A stretch of 64,000 nucleotides of DNA, taken from assembly GCA_014529385.2 (NCBI GenBank), contig CM043942.1:22364991-22428990 (forward strand), in the 5' to 3' direction. The position numbers and the translations under genes were made by a program. Source of the stretch: Adiantum capillus-veneris (taxonomy: Eukaryota; Streptophyta; Polypodiopsida; Polypodiales; Pteridaceae). Below the pieces are notes generated by a model, which worked only from the letters and a program-made list of their open reading frames with translations, was not told the origin of the DNA and searched no databases. How positions within the stretch are numbered: position 1 is the first letter of the stretch; every line of letters starts with the position of its first letter. Shown here one piece after another: positions 46,190-58,395 of the stretch.

Positions 46190-47440
46190 CACCTAATAAA
46201 CCTCCTTATAGAGTTTCTCAAGCTCAACAAGAGGAGATTATGTGGCAAGTGCATGAGTTAGTTGAGAAGGGCATGGTTAGCCTAGCTCATCTCCATTTTG
46301 TTCACCCATGTTATTAGTGCAAAATAAATACGGCATATATTGCACGTGTGTCAAATACAGAGCATTAAATAGGATAACTATCAATAATAGGTTTCCCGTT
46401 CCACGGGTAGAAGACCTATTTGATAAGCTACAAGGGACGTTGACCTACTTCAGTAGGATTGACCTAAAAAGTGGCTACCATCAAATAAGTATAGTTGATC
46501 AAGACATTGTAAAGACCGCATTTTGCAATACATTTGGTCTTTACGAATATATTGTCCTGCATTTTGGCTTGACCAATGCACCAGCCACATTTAACCACTT
46601 GATGGAGAAGCTATTCAGGCCTCATCGAGCCTTTACTGGAGTGCTCTTTGATGATATAATCATCTACTCTAATTCACTAGACGAACACAAGCAACACCTT
46701 GAGATAAGATTTCAAGTCTTACAAGATTATAAACTTTATATTAATGTAAAGAAAAGTGAGTTTTTCTTACAAGAGATTCATTATTTAGGTCACATTATTT
46801 CTCAAGATGGCATCCAAATGGATCCATCAAAACTAGAGGTAATAAAAGGATGGACTAATCCAAGGAATCTACATGAACTAAGAAGCTTTATAGGTATGTA
46901 TGCATACAAGAGACGCTTCATAGAAAAGTTCTCACAAATCACAAGACCATTACATGACCTAACAAAGAAAAATGTTAGGTATACATGGTCTGTCAAGGAG
47001 AACAATGCTTTCAAAAATCTTATCTCTCAACCTGTTCTTACACTTCCGGATCTCTCAAATACATTTGAGGTCCAATGTGACGCTTGTGGTGATTGCCTTG
47101 GAGCTATTTTGCTCCAAGAAGGGCATGCCATAGCCTATGAAATTTGCAGCCTCGATCCTGTTAAGCAAGCTCTAGGCATATATGAAAAGGAACTCCTTGC
47201 AGTTCTACAGGCCTTAGACTCATGGAAGAAATATTTATTGGGGACTCCTTTCATTCTACGGACAGATCACCAAAGCCTTAAGTACTTCATGAAACACCTT
47301 AAGTACTTCATGAAACAGGACAAACTCTTCGACAAACAAATGTGGTGGGAAAATTTCCTTTCATAATTTCATTTTCATATTGCTCACATTGCTGGCAAGC
47401 ATAATCGAGTAGCCGATGCACTCTCAAGAAGGCCGAGAGT
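46190..47440 (+). pseudogene. chromovirus reverse transcriptase / RNase H
   Basis: Homology starts with PPNKPPYRVS near 46190 and is broken near 46300. The long frame 46308-47366 carries the motifs FSRIDLKSGYHQI (catalytic Asp), FGLTNAPATF, LFDDIIIYS (catalytic Asp pair), SEFFLQEIHYLGHIIS and LRSFIGM. RNase H follows with EVQCDACGDCLGAIL, EKELLAVLQAL and the TDHQSLKYF motif. A 21-bp direct duplication (47277-47318) repeats LKYFMK. After a TAA at 47364, HIAGKHNRVADALSRRP ends RNase H. Confidence 0.88.
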
Positions 47441-48360
47441 GAATGCAGTTTCCATAGTAACTCACAATGATCTATCTTCTATGATAGATGAGTACACTAT
47501 TGATTTAGATTTTAGAGATGTGATTTTAGCCCTTGCACTAGGGAAGAAAGAGGAGCCATTTACTTTACAAGATGGATATCTTCTCTATGGAAATAGACTA
47601 TATGTTACTAACTCACTACGTGAGAAAGTAATGTATGAATCTCATGCTCCTCCTCATGCGGGGCATAGAGGGATTTAGTCTACCCTAAAAGGGATAGAAA
47701 CATATTTCTATTGGCCTGCCATGAAAGCAAACATACAACAGTATGTTTCTAAATGTGTGGTATGCCAAAATATGAAATTTGATAGAGGGAAGCAACCTGG
47801 ATTGCTTAAACCTTTGCCAATCCGTAATTCACCATGGAAGAGCATATCCATGGATTTTATTTTTGGATTGCCTAAATCTATCCATGGGAATACGAGCATA
47901 TGGAAGATGGTAGATAGTTTCAACAAACAAGCTCATTTTATACATGTCAAAAAGACTATCAAAGACCATCAAATGGCAACCCTCTTCATATCACAAATCT
48001 TCAAGTACCATGGCTTGCCAATGTCCATAGTGTTGGATAGAGATCCTAGAATGACTAGTAATTTATGGAAGGGTCTCTTTGACAATTTAGGGACAAGGCT
48101 AAACTTCTCTTCCGCCTATCATCCGCAAACAGATGGCCAAAGTAAAATAGAAAAGCTAACAATTACTAAAAGCCTATGTAATGAAAGTAGATGAAAGGTC
48201 CCAATGGGAGAAGTAATTACCCTTAGTGGAGTATGCCTACAATAATATTGTACATACCTCCACGGGAAAAGCACATTTTGAGGTAATTGAGGAAAGATCC
48301 AAAAGGCCCCTGCTAATTAAGGTACACGGGAAGATCTTTGTTGCAGATGAGTATAGCTGA
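47441..48360 (+). pseudogene. chromovirus integrase
   Basis: The zinc finger is HAPPHAGHRGI, a TAG where usually a residue precedes STL, then YVSKCVVCQNMK. The core has SMDFIFGLPKS (first Asp), MSIVLDRDPRMTSN (second Asp), and AYHPQTDGQSKIEKL, where the usual Glu position is retained near IEK. The frame breaks at 48194; a YNNIVHTSTGKAHFEV-like block continues to about 48290. Confidence 0.82.
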
Positions 48361-48759
48361 GACCTAAAAGAATCTTTCCAAAAGATTAAGGACTCTATCT
48401 CTATCTCCCAACAAAGACTAGAGGATGCTGCTGCTGATAAGCACAGAAGAGCCCAAGCCTTTAAATAAAATTATTGGGTCTTACGTAAATTTCCAAAGGC
48501 TTGATTAAGGCACACAATAGGCAAGAATTCTGCGGGACACCAAAAGTACTATGCTAACTTGGCAAAAAGGTACTATGGTCCCTTCCGGATTCTTAGACCA
48601 ATCAATGAGATGCCTATCAGCTTAATTTTCCCAGTCATTGGCTCATACACAATGATTTCCATGTGAGCCTACTAAAGCCTTACAAAGGAGAGCCACCTCA
48701 AGAACCAACTATTGAAGACCCACCGGAGATCAAGGACTAAGAAGAGGTGTTGCAGCCTG

Positions 48760-48866
48760 AGTTCATTCTCCGACATGAAGACAAGGTATTGAGAGGGGGT
48801 AAGATTATCCGACGGTATCTTATTAAGTTTAAGAAATATCCTTTTGAAGATGCTAGATGAATGAAG
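48760..48866 (+). pseudogene. chromodomain of the chromovirus
   Basis: Reads ILRHEDKVLRGGKII, then RRYLIKFKKYPFEDAR. This matches the chromodomain pattern (aromatic, YLIK-K, YP-EDA-W). The final Trp codon is now TGA. In chromoviruses this module directs integration to marked chromatin. Confidence 0.65.
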
Positions 48867-48878
48867 GCATACTATTAA

Positions 48879-50198
48879 CACTAGGTTGGCAACCTAGTAG
48901 GACATAAAAGTGTCCTTTCAGGGTTTTGAAAAAAACCTCCAAAACCAGAGTAGATCCACTCATTTTGTAAAATCCTTTCATGAGGTTATAGTTCAAGGCC
49001 TACTACACATGTAAAAAATAAGAAACTTGTAAAATTTCTCATCTTTTGGTCACACCAAGACTCCAAAGTTGATGGACCAATACATTTTCATCAAAACAGT
49101 CATTTCTTACGTTTTGTTGCATAAAATAAGATTAGGGATTTTTGTAGGACTTGAGATAAATTCCCTAGTTAACTTCAATGGGTTGGTGATCAGAACATAT
49201 GATTGCTTCTCACTCATTATTTTTTGTTTTGCCAAAAGAAATAGGTACAAAAAAGTTGAATTTTTACCATTCTGCAAACCTATCATCAAAGTTTCTATAG
49301 CCACACTCAATACAAATAATATATGCATGTTTTCTTAATTCCCTATTGTCCTTTAGGTTTATAAGGAGCCATGGAGCATGTCAAAAGAATAATACATCTC
49401 TTACCAAGGGGAATCTTGGGGACAAAGATGAAGTGCTAAATACAGCAAACATGAAAAAACTGGGTTCAACATTATGAGTTGTAGAATCCCATAGAAACTA
49501 TTCAATATCTAGCCAAATTTGATCCTTATGACTAGATATGGTTACTACCTACAAAATGCATGTAGTTGTCACAAGAAACTAACAATATTGAAAAAGCTAT
49601 ACCTGATGTACTAGAATGTTTCGTTTTCTTCTATAATTGAAAAAATCAACCATCGTTGTCTACTATGAAAAATAGGGTATTAGGTGTCCCAAAACCCAAG
49701 GAATATTAGCTTTATGTTACAATATGCGACATAGAAAATCAAAACTGCTTTTGGATATCATGAAAGCCACCAAAAAAATCATAGAAGAGCTAAAATTGGC
49801 TAAAAAACAGGATTTGACATTTTTTGTAATTTGGTCATAACTTACAACTTTAACATTTATTTCTCCCTAGAAGCATCAGGACATGTTGAGGACTACTAAT
49901 GATAGTTCTCTAGCATTATAGACCTCACAAACATGAATTCTAGAGTGGTATAGTTGCAAAAAGTTGAAAAAAGACAAAAACAGGACCCGTTTTTTCACAC
50001 AGTTTAGGTTGTGAAATGTTGTGCAAGGACAAGGTTGAAGATGGAATTGATATTCCAAAAAAATGTCGAGTTTTTTTCAGCTCATGAGACAACTTTCTAG
50101 AGAGATAGCACCTCAAAATCCATTTTAAAACTCTTGACATAATTCAAGGAAAATGGTCACTTAACGGGACATAAAAGTGTCCCATTACCAACCTAGTG
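48879..50198. mobile_element. TTAA-flanked inverted-repeat DNA transposon (piggyBac-like, non-autonomous), 1.32 kb
   Basis: Ends are inverted repeats: CACTAGGTTGGCAA on the left and the reverse complement of ttaccaacctagtg on the right, 13 of 14 matching. Both are directly flanked by TTAA (48875-48878, 50199-50202). A subterminal palindrome GGACATAAAAGTGTCC occurs ~25 bp from each end. The insertion interrupts a chromovirus reading frame that resumes on the other side. No transposase ORF was recognised (largest frame 89 codons). TTAA duplication and a subterminal palindrome are features of the piggyBac superfamily. CACTA elements share the CACTA start but make 3-bp duplications, and TAA/TTA here do not match. 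Confidence 0.75.
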
Positions 50199-50202
50199 TT
50201 AA

Positions 50203-50602
50203 AGGATAACCTAAACCTTGTCAATGCTTACAATGCTTCCCTAGAGTAAGAAAATGTAAAAATGTTTAAAATGAACAAAGTTTTTGTCTTATAAGACTCT
50301 CTTTTTCTTTATTGTGCACAAATGTTAAGAAGTATGCATGCTTAGGATCATGTTTGCAAAAACGACGTCTCTCGAACACCAAGTAGAGCTTGTCACTGTA
50401 TTATGGAAGATTGATAGAACTAATGTGCAGACATGCTTGCGGCAACTTAGGCTCTCAAGCTCCAAATGAATTAGTCATCCATTTTGGAACAATGTCGTAG
50501 GGTAAAATAGGGATCCTCTACCTGCTAGAAAAAGGACTAATGAGTAGGTTTATCTTCTCTACCCCATAGTCGAGGACGACTATGATTTCAAGAGAGAGGT
50601 AA
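50203..50602 (+). pseudogene. chromovirus polyprotein tail and polypurine tract
   Basis: Continuation of the chromovirus past the insertion, with many stops. The end, ggacgactatgatttcaagagagaggtaa, has the typical acidic tail followed by a purine tract (50590-50600) directly before the LTR start TGTCATAA at 50603. Confidence 0.6.
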
Positions 50603-51812
50603 TGTCATAATAACTAATATCTAATTATCCTAAATGATTTTCTCATGTTAAACTGATCATTAAATACGGAGAAGTACAAGGGGATAAAAAGCTAGAATAT
50701 TGGTTAAACTGGCAGATCAATCATAGTAGGGATCCAAAGGAGGGAAAATAGGGATCCAAAGAGGGGGCCATATGGAAAGGAGCAATGTGCATCAATGGGC
50801 TTCAAAGACCCTAAGGTTCATCCCATTAAGACTTCCAAATGCTAAGGTTCCAAAACTCAAAGGTAATGTCCGATGGTCAAACTTAGGGAATATTGGATGC
50901 TTGTAGGAAGACTCAAAAGTCTTCCCACATCCCTATCCTTGAGGGGGCGAGCCCTTTTAGTAGGGGATGAGAGAGAAACACACACACACTCTTGCAAGCT
51001 TCCTTTACACAAAGGTCATAGTGGACACATGTCAACTCCCTAGTCCAGTTGCCCCCAAGGTGCATTCAAATCCTATTGGATGGCCATACAGGTGTGAAGT
51101 AACGAAGACTATCTCTTGTGTGAAGTAACGAAGACTATCTCTCCTTCTCAAGCTTTTATGGAAAGCTCATCATCTACTCCAAGCTTGTGAGAAGGGAGGC
51201 CTACACCAACAACTCTTGGCTTTGTGATGCAAAACCAAACAAGAACCAAGCTCCAATGCATGCTCATATCCTCTACCATGCTAATTACTAAGCTATGCTA
51301 AGCTATTAAGAGTGATTATGTGAGGAGACATACTTCTTTGTCGTAAGAATACTCCTTCTTCCTCTCGATCTTCTCTCATACCCTACTAGCTCTCACCATC
51401 TTCAAAGGTGTGTGAGGTCTTGGGTCTGAGACCATGAGGGAATTGATGTTGTGTTTTACAAGTGTGAGCTTGGTGCTTGAAGCTTCCATCTTCACTGCAC
51501 CAGCAAGTTATTGAAGGAGCACAAAGTATTGTATTGTAAAATGTCTTCCTTGACGGGGGAAACCTATAATACAAAGCCTTTTGGAGGGGGGGGAGGCTGC
51601 ATGTAAATAAGGTCCTCAAATCTTGTCAATAGCTTAATTTCTCTCTGTTTTTGAAGTATTGTTCATGCATATCTAGCTAGGTGCTATGCTTTTGTTGCTC
51701 TCTCCATCCAAGCACTCTTGCTAGGCTCATTAGGAATCTATTCTAATGAAATACTCACTATGTCTATGTTATTTTCCACTACACACAAGTTACTAGAATA
51801 GTAAATGTAACA
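50603..51812 (+). repeat. 3' LTR of the chromovirus (end approximate)
   Basis: Begins TGTCATAATAAC after the purine tract. Contains a U5-type stretch with gtattgtaaaat and ataatacaaagccttttggagg (51530-51590), similar to 20990-21100. Chosen end ...gtaaca at 51812; no partner LTR to verify it. Confidence 0.5.
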
Positions 51813-52000
51813 GATTTTCATTTATCCTTAATTTTATCTTGGATTGTTGATGGGCAATACAAGTCCCTTCTTGTAGTCACACATATTGCTTTCAGTGCCT
51901 TTAGAACCATATGTAGGGCAATCTCAAGGAGATAAAGTCTGATGAGCTTGGCACTTATCGCACCACATATGCTAACTATAAAGGCGTCAATATTTTCATT

Positions 52001-52097
<97 letters not shown>

Positions 52098-52685
52098 CTA
52101 TCTCATTCTTTGTAATTGTTCCCTAAGATCTTTGCCTCTTCCTTTTCCGTAACAAACCCCCCCCCCCCCCCCCCCCTCTCTCTATCGTGGGAAAAGGAGA
52201 TGCATTATGTGTACATAAGAGACCTCTATTGCTCGAGAGTCATTCATACCATCAGCAATGACACAACCCTAAAGCAACAAAAATGTCAATCTAAAGACCG
52301 TAACCCAGTTAGGGCTTGGAAATGTCACATAATGAAGCACGAATGTCATTAGACATAATGACTAAGAGGATTTAAGGCTCACTCAACAATCATAGGGAGA
52401 AGCCATGGATTATGATTTTCCTAATCATGCTCACAAACCTAATTACTAAATCACTTTGTACACATCATGGACATTGAAGCTTAGCTCTCCTTAGTCCTTC
52501 CATTCACCACTCTTAATTACACAGAGAAGCAACATGGTTGACATGCTCTACTTTACATTAGCATTGACATGCCGGCTCAACCACTCAATGCTAATCAACA
52601 TGCATTAACTGTTATGGAATTGATATTTTACTATTTATTGCAGCTCGCAGGCTTGACTAATCTAGACCTATGCGAATGGAGATAT
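51813..52685. other. Unassigned, with simple repeats
   Basis: No gene. Contains (CT)n at 52002-52079, (TCTA)n at 52077-52104 and a 20-nt C run at 52157-52176. Confidence 0.6.
52002..52104. repeat. (CT)n / (TCTA)n compound microsatellite
   Basis: 78 bp of CT passing into about six TCTA units. Confidence 0.95.
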
Positions 52686-52868
52686 ATATTCAAGTGCTCT
52701 TTTATGAGCTTTGGCCATTTATGACCAAACGGCTAGTTTGTACTCACTTTGACCATTCAAGAAATCTATAAAGTAAATATTCAAGTGCTCTTTTATGAGC
52801 TTTGGCCATTTATGACCAAACGGCTAGTTTGTACTAACTTTGACCATTCAAGAAATCTATAAAGTAAA
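52686..52868. repeat. 91-bp tandem duplication
   Basis: Two nearly identical copies with period 91 bp (tcaagtgctcttttatgagc recurs at 52690 and 52781), one C/A difference noticed. Confidence 0.9.
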
Positions 52869-53008
52869 TACGTGCAAGACTAGGGAAATGGTCACTCTTG
52901 CACGGGGGGAGGATTGCACCCAATATTTGTGTCATTCTTTTCTCCTCTTCTCTCTTCTCTCTCACCGTGCCCGGTGTAGCACTCCGCTCTAGGAGGTGAG
53001 TCTGCACG

Positions 53009-53089
<81 letters not shown>

Positions 53090-53701
53090 CTCTCTCTCCA
53101 TCTGCTCGTGTTTAGATCGACTATGGATTTGTGTAAATCGTCAGGTATGCAAGGCGTTCAAGCACGAGGCTAAGTTGCCATTGGAGACAAGTGGGTAACA
53201 TCCTTAGGGACTTTTAAAATTGATCATAATTGGTATGGTTATCTGCGACTATTGTATTTTCCAATAGCAATCAAGTAGAGGAATCATGAACTAGGGCCAA
53301 GGTGGAAACCTTGCAACATCACGTGTTTTCATCCAACAGATCCGCCTTGGCCTCTTACTTGGCCACATCACTTGGTGGCAGCCGTTATTAACTCACAACA
53401 TTGAACATTCACTATCTCTGGGCAAATGGTGTGCACACACACACATAATTTTTTGCCTCTCATTCTTGCAAACTTTTGCCTGCTAGTTGGCATTGACCAC
53501 ATTTTCCTCTTGCATGCAACAAAGCCTCGTAGTCGTGATCCCAGTCTCTACATCTCCCTCTTGCATGGAGGTGCCTACCCTCAGCCACAAGTTCCCTTTT
53601 TGAGCTCAACTTATTGGAGGTTAGTCAAATTATACTGCATGTAGTTGATATGCAAGAGAATTACTAGAACTCTCTCTTTCTCTATCTCACGTCCTCACTC
53701 T
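52869..53701. other. Unassigned, with a CT microsatellite
   Basis: No gene recognised. (CT)n at 53014-53086. Confidence 0.5.
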
Positions 53702-53875
53702 TGTTAGGTAAAGGAGGTGTGCCTCATTGTGCTTTTCTCGTGTTCGTCGGCCAGTGTCCTATCACCCACATTTATCTCCTTATTCTTTATACATACAAAG
53801 AATAAGGAGCTCTCACTAATTCTCACATGGTGCTGAGACAGTGAGATTTGGGAGCTCCACCCCACATTTTGTGTA

Positions 53876-53962
<87 letters not shown>

Positions 53963-54007
53963 CCCCCTTCTCACTCCTTGCACCCGCACTGCATTTGCAC
54001 ACTCACA
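53702..54007 (+). repeat. 5' LTR of the old copia element
   Basis: 306 bp including an 80-bp CT run (53881-53960) and a C7 tract. The same CT position is repeat-bearing in the 3' LTR, so the microsatellite was part of the ancestral LTR. Confidence 0.82.
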
Positions 54008-54009
54008 AT

Positions 54010-54021
54010 TGGTATTAGAGC
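54010..54021 (+). other. Primer-binding site, initiator tRNA-Met type
   Basis: TGGTATTAGAGC, 2 bp after the LTR. Confidence 0.8.
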
Positions 54022-54861
54022 TTTGGCTTTGTGAGAGATGGAGTGCTACAGAGAAGTGAGATTTCGGCTATGGTGAGCTCCCTTTCAGTGGAAGCTTGAT
54101 ATTGGTGAGAAACCACCAGATCTCTGCTCATGGAAGCTTGAGGGACATTCTCAAGCTTGAGAGAAGGGTGTATTGCAAGTGTGTATGCTTTTTTGTAGCC
54201 ATACTTGCAGGAAGAATGAAGATTTCCATTTTTGCAGGTCAGTTTTGGGGATCCAAAATAGTATTTTTTGCATAACTTTTGAATGCCATTTATGCAAGGT
54301 TAGGGTGTAACCTAGAGTTTTGAATGCTCTGGACGCAATAGTGATGTCCAGTTGGACTGATTTTGACATCTAAAATTTTACAGCAGTTGTTTATTGTGTG
54401 TCGAGAATTTTACACATGGTCTACTCTCGGATGTGAGAGTGGTATTTGTTGCAATTTTCCTCACACGTGGGAGGATACGATGTATGCCTTATGTGGTTTG
54501 ATGCTCACGGAGACTCATGTGATTGAATTTTGAGCTCGGCAATGTATGCCTCGGGCATGTTTTTAGCAGTCACAAGTAGAGCAGGTATTTGTGTACTAGA
54601 TTTGCAAGTGTTTGCAATGATGTATGAAAAGTGTGAAGATTGGTGCATGCATTTGGAGTGTGGTTTGATACAATTTGGTTGCTCATGGTTTTGAGCGTGC
54701 AATCACTTTGGTTATTGATTTTGTATCTGTTTTGCTGACAAAACTCTGGCAAAATTTCCTTAGCAATTTTATGCACATCGTTGGTGCAATCAAGATTGCA
54801 ATTGATTTTAGCACTCAGGATTTTGCATGCAGTGTTTTCCCTTTTGGGTGGTGCATTGCGA
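54022..54861. other. Leader of the old copia element
   Basis: No recognisable coding sequence; rich in ttgcatttg-type stretches. Ends at the nested insertion. Confidence 0.5.
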
Positions 54862-55088
54862 TGTTGGAATTAGGGTTGCAGAGAAACACACATAGCTTGG
54901 AGAAGACAAAGGAAGCTCAAGGCACACATTAGAGAGTATGTTACTTAGTGTGCAATGGAAAGATAGATAGCCCTAGAGTGATGGGCGTATATACAATGCA
55001 CGGGGGAAAAAACCTTTTGAAGAGAGAAAAAATGCCCCGGTGGTCCTAGTGTGTTCACACACATCACTACCACATGTATATGGTAACA
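54862..55088 (-). repeat. 3' LTR of copia copy 2
   Basis: 227 bp; carries about 20 bp (ccctagagtgatgggcg region) absent from the 5' LTR. Confidence 0.9.
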
Positions 55089-55101
55089 AATCCCCCCTGG
55101 A
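55089..55101 (-). other. Polypurine tract
   Basis: Minus-strand TCCAGGGGGGATT directly before the 3' LTR. Confidence 0.8.
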
Positions 55102-55165
55102 GTGATGCGGTGAACGAGAGCTGGCACATGAGTAAAGGGAAGTGCCATGCCCTAAGGATAGGATC

Positions 55166-56282
55166 AGTCCACAAAGGGGAGTAAGCCCAAAGCTTTGCGG
55201 AAAGCTTCAAGCTTCTCACGAGACAATGCCTTTGAAAAAAGATCTGCAAGGTTGTCCTGTGTTGGCACATAAGCCAAGTTGATCTCTCCTGCTGAGAGCC
55301 TCTCCCTGACATAGTGGTAATGCACCTCAATGTGCTTTGTGCGAGCATGAAAAACTGGGTTCCTCGCAACTTCCAATGCGCTCTGTCTGTCAGTGTAGAT
55401 AGTGCTGGCAGTGTCCTATCCAACACCCAAATCAGCCATAAGGCGTCTGAGCCATACACACTCAACCGTAGCTGTGAAGACTACCCTGTACTCAGCTTCA
55501 TAACTCGAAGTGGCCACAGTAGGTTGCTTCTTGGTCAACCATGATATACATGAACTGCCAAGCATGAAACAAAAACCACTTGTGGACACTCGCGTGTCAA
55601 ACCAACCAGCCCAATCTGAGTCCGAAAAAGCATGTAAGTCTGGCGGCAATGATCCCCCCTTGGGATAAAACAAGCCAAGATGTAAAGTGCCACTAAGGTA
55701 GCGGAAAATCCTCTTGACAGCCTGCCAATGCTTAGACCCTGGGCTATGCATAAATCTGCTGACCTGTGAGACTGCAAACTGAATATCCGGCCTCGTGTTG
55801 CATACATAAATGAGGCAGCCAACAGCAGTTTGGTAAAGAGTGACATCAGCAGGATCGCCAGCATCATGTAGAGTCAACTTCAAACCTGTTTCCATGGGAG
55901 TGGCAATAGGTTTGCAATCCTCAAGTCCAAACTTACATAGCAATGTCTCTATGTAACTTTTTTGACACAAGGCAATACCACCATCACAGTGCTTAAACTG
56001 TATACCCAAGTAATGATGCAACAGTCCCAAATATTTCATCTTGAAAGTAGCATTCAAAACAGCCTTAAATTCAGCAATATGTCTCTCATTTGGTCCAGTG
56101 ATCAGCAAATCATTAACGTAAAGAACCACAATGCGAAGTACATCACCCTCACGCTTTACATACAATGTGCTTTGTGTTGGACTGTTACGAAAGCCTTGTT
56201 TGACCAAATGAGTGTCAGCTTTCTCATACCAAGCACGAGGAGATTGCTTCAACCCATACAAAGCCTTGTTACACTTGCACAC
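55166..56282 (-). pseudogene. copia RT C-terminal half and RNase H
   Basis: The frame from 56282 shows ALYGLKQSPRAWYEK and the RT active site as LYVNDLLITG: the first Asp of the YVDD motif is Asn. It continues through RPDIQFAVSQVSRFMHSPG to RNase H (ATSSYEAEYRVVFTATVECVWLRRLMADLG), where a stop interrupts. A following frame carries the IYTDRQSAL segment, RTKHIEVHYHYVRE and YVPTQDNLADLFSKAL, ending at 55166. This is the complete RNase H that copy 1 lacks. Confidence 0.87.
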
Positions 56283-56910
56283 TTTGTCCTCTTGTCCTTT
56301 TTATGACAAAACCGCGAGGCTGCGTTACATAAACTTCCTCAAATATGTCAACATTCAAGAAAGCAGTAACAATGTCTGATTGATGTACATCCCAACCAAA
56401 ATGAGCTGCCAATGCACATAGAAAACGCATAGTAGTCATACGACAAGTGGGAGCAAAAGTCTCTTCATAATCTATTCCTTTTTGTTGTGCATAACCCTTT
56501 GCAACAACTCAAGCCTTATGGCGATCGATCTCACCATCCGGCTTGCGTTTCAACTTGTAAACCCACTTTGTACCAATGGCCTTTTTGCCAGGAGGAAAAT
56601 CAAATAAAGTCCATGTGTCATTTTCTATAAGTGCATCATATGCTGATTGCATGGCAGCCATCCAATTTTCTGAATTTTGTGCTTCATCAAAAGTCAGAGG
56701 CTCCTCAACATCATGTAAGCTAGACACAGCCAAAGCATAACAATCTGATGCATAAGATGCATGGCGAGAGCCTGAACGAGTACGACTAGACAAAGGTGCA
56801 TCCAAATGACTGTCACGGAAAGTGTGCACCAGCCATTTTGGCATACCTCTAGCCTCCTCATTTTCAGCCCTTTCCTCATCAAGTACATCATGTACATCTG
56901 CATCAGTAAT
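56283..56910 (-). pseudogene. copia RT N-terminal half
   Basis: Blocks ENWMAAMQSAYDALIEND, TWTLFDFPPGKKAIGTKWVY and RHKA are followed by a stop near 56509. [15 protein letters not shown] and [20 protein letters not shown] are recognisable in shifted frames up to 56290. Confidence 0.82.
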
Positions 56911-57760
56911 AGGCTAATCTAAAACATTTTCAGAAACCCCCATAGGCTGTACATTTGCCTCATTGGAACTTACATTCGTATTTCCACCACTGAAAAGAGG
57001 CAACAAAGTGTCATAAATGTCCTGTGAGCTTACATTACTATCTCTAGTACATGACAGCAAGGGCTGAACATAATCTTCCACAAACACTACATCCCAAGAA
57101 ACCAGAATACGTTTTGTTTGCGGATGATACAACTTGTAATCTTTGCTTTCAACACTATAACCAACAAAAATACATTTGACAGCCTTATCATCCAATTTTC
57201 TGTGCTACACTTGTGGCACCAAAGCATATGCCAAACAACCAAAAACACGCATGTGCTCAATAGAAGGCTTTCTATCATGCCATGCTTCATATGGAGTAAT
57301 AGACTGCAAAGTTTTTGTGGGACACCTGTTAAGTACATAAGTGGCGCACATGATGGCCTCAAGCCAAAAAGAATGCGGCAAAGCTTGACTTTTGACCATA
57401 CATCGTGCCATTTCCGTCAGTGACCTGTTTTTCCTCTCAGCAACACCATTTTGTTGAGGTGTATAAGGCACTATACGTTGGTGTTTTATCCCACGACTAG
57501 CCAAAAATTCATTAAATTCATGAGACATATACTCCCCCCCTCGATCGGAACGGAGGGTGCCCATAGTACATTTTGAGACATTTTCAGCCATAGCCAGAAA
57601 TTGTTTGAAGCACATAAAAACTTCGGACTTCGCTTTAAGCAGAAATACCCATGCATGCCTGGAGTAATCATCAATGAAAGTCACGAAGTACAGGTAATTG
57701 CCCAAGGACGGAGTTTGCATGGGCCCACAAACATCACTATGCACAAGCTGCAACCTGCAT
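56911..57760 (-). pseudogene. copia integrase core and C-terminal region
   Basis: Core residues are all present: LVHSDVCGPM (Asp), LRSDRGGEYMS (Asp) and NGVAERKNRSL (Glu). Then come SFWLEAIMCATYVLNRCPTK and a break near 57200. The MDDKAVKCIFVGYSVESKDY region follows, a copia integrase C-terminal signature. Compared with copy 1, the catalytic Glu is intact. Confidence 0.87.
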
Positions 57761-57771
57761 GTGGCCCGAAC

Positions 57772-58395
57772 TCAACCATCCTTTGGAAATTTAGAATGTT
57801 GCATCTTACCCAAAATACATCCTTCACAAACATGTTTGACAAGTGCTTCAAGAGGTGGCAAAGAAGCAACCATATCAGATTTCTGCAAACGCAGCAAACT
57901 GGCAAAATTCAGATGACCAAAACGACCAAAACGTGCATGCCAAACTTTTGCATTTGAAATAGCCCTTGAATCTGCAATAGCGTTTGCAAAATTTTGTCCA
58001 CACTTGTCATACAAAGTGAGCTTGTACAGCCCACGACACAAAAGCCCAGATACAACAATTTCATCACCAAAACTGAGATCATGAACTATACATCTGTCAT
58101 CCACAAATTTGACTACAAGTCCAAGTCTAGTAAGTGCGGATACAGACAAGAGATTCTTCTTGATCCCAGGTACATAAAGTGCATCAACAAGTGTGAAGGA
58201 ACTGCCATTAGCAGCAGTGAGCACAACCTTTCCAACTCCTTGAACTGGATAAGAGGCGTTGTTGGCACAAGTGACTAAATTCCCATGAGGAACAGACTCA
58301 AGAGAGGTAAACAATTCACGATGTGAGGTAATGTGCTTTGTAGGACCACTGTCGAAATGACACACATGTGAATCTGCAGCACAACTGACAAGCAT
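57772..58395 (-). pseudogene. copia protease and GAG-pre-integrase
   Basis: The active site reads CHFDSGPTKHIT (DSGAT expected, Ala to Pro). The ALYVPGIKKNLLSVS block follows, then the pre-integrase zinc region WHARFGRFGHLNF...HVCEGCILGKM. Start and end are in different frames from gag and integrase, so it is a broken polyprotein. Confidence 0.85.

Larger units (their letters stand above)
45600..51812 (+). mobile_element. Ty3/gypsy chromovirus, 5'-truncated, with 3' LTR
   Basis: Order: protease, RT, RNase H, integrase, chromodomain, polypurine tract, 3' LTR. The 5' LTR and gag were not found. Several stops and frame breaks. It is interrupted at 48879-50198 by a TTAA-flanked transposon. The right end is approximate (last ACA at about 51812). 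Confidence 0.85.

Noticed and set aside
48879-50198. Classification of the TTAA element as CACTA
   Set aside because: Kept only as an alternative: the first bases fit, but the flanking 3-bp sequences (TAA and TTA) are not a direct duplication, while TTAA is present on both sides.
53697-53701. Target duplication for the old copia element
   Set aside because: The flanks actct and acccc do not match well enough; not claimed.
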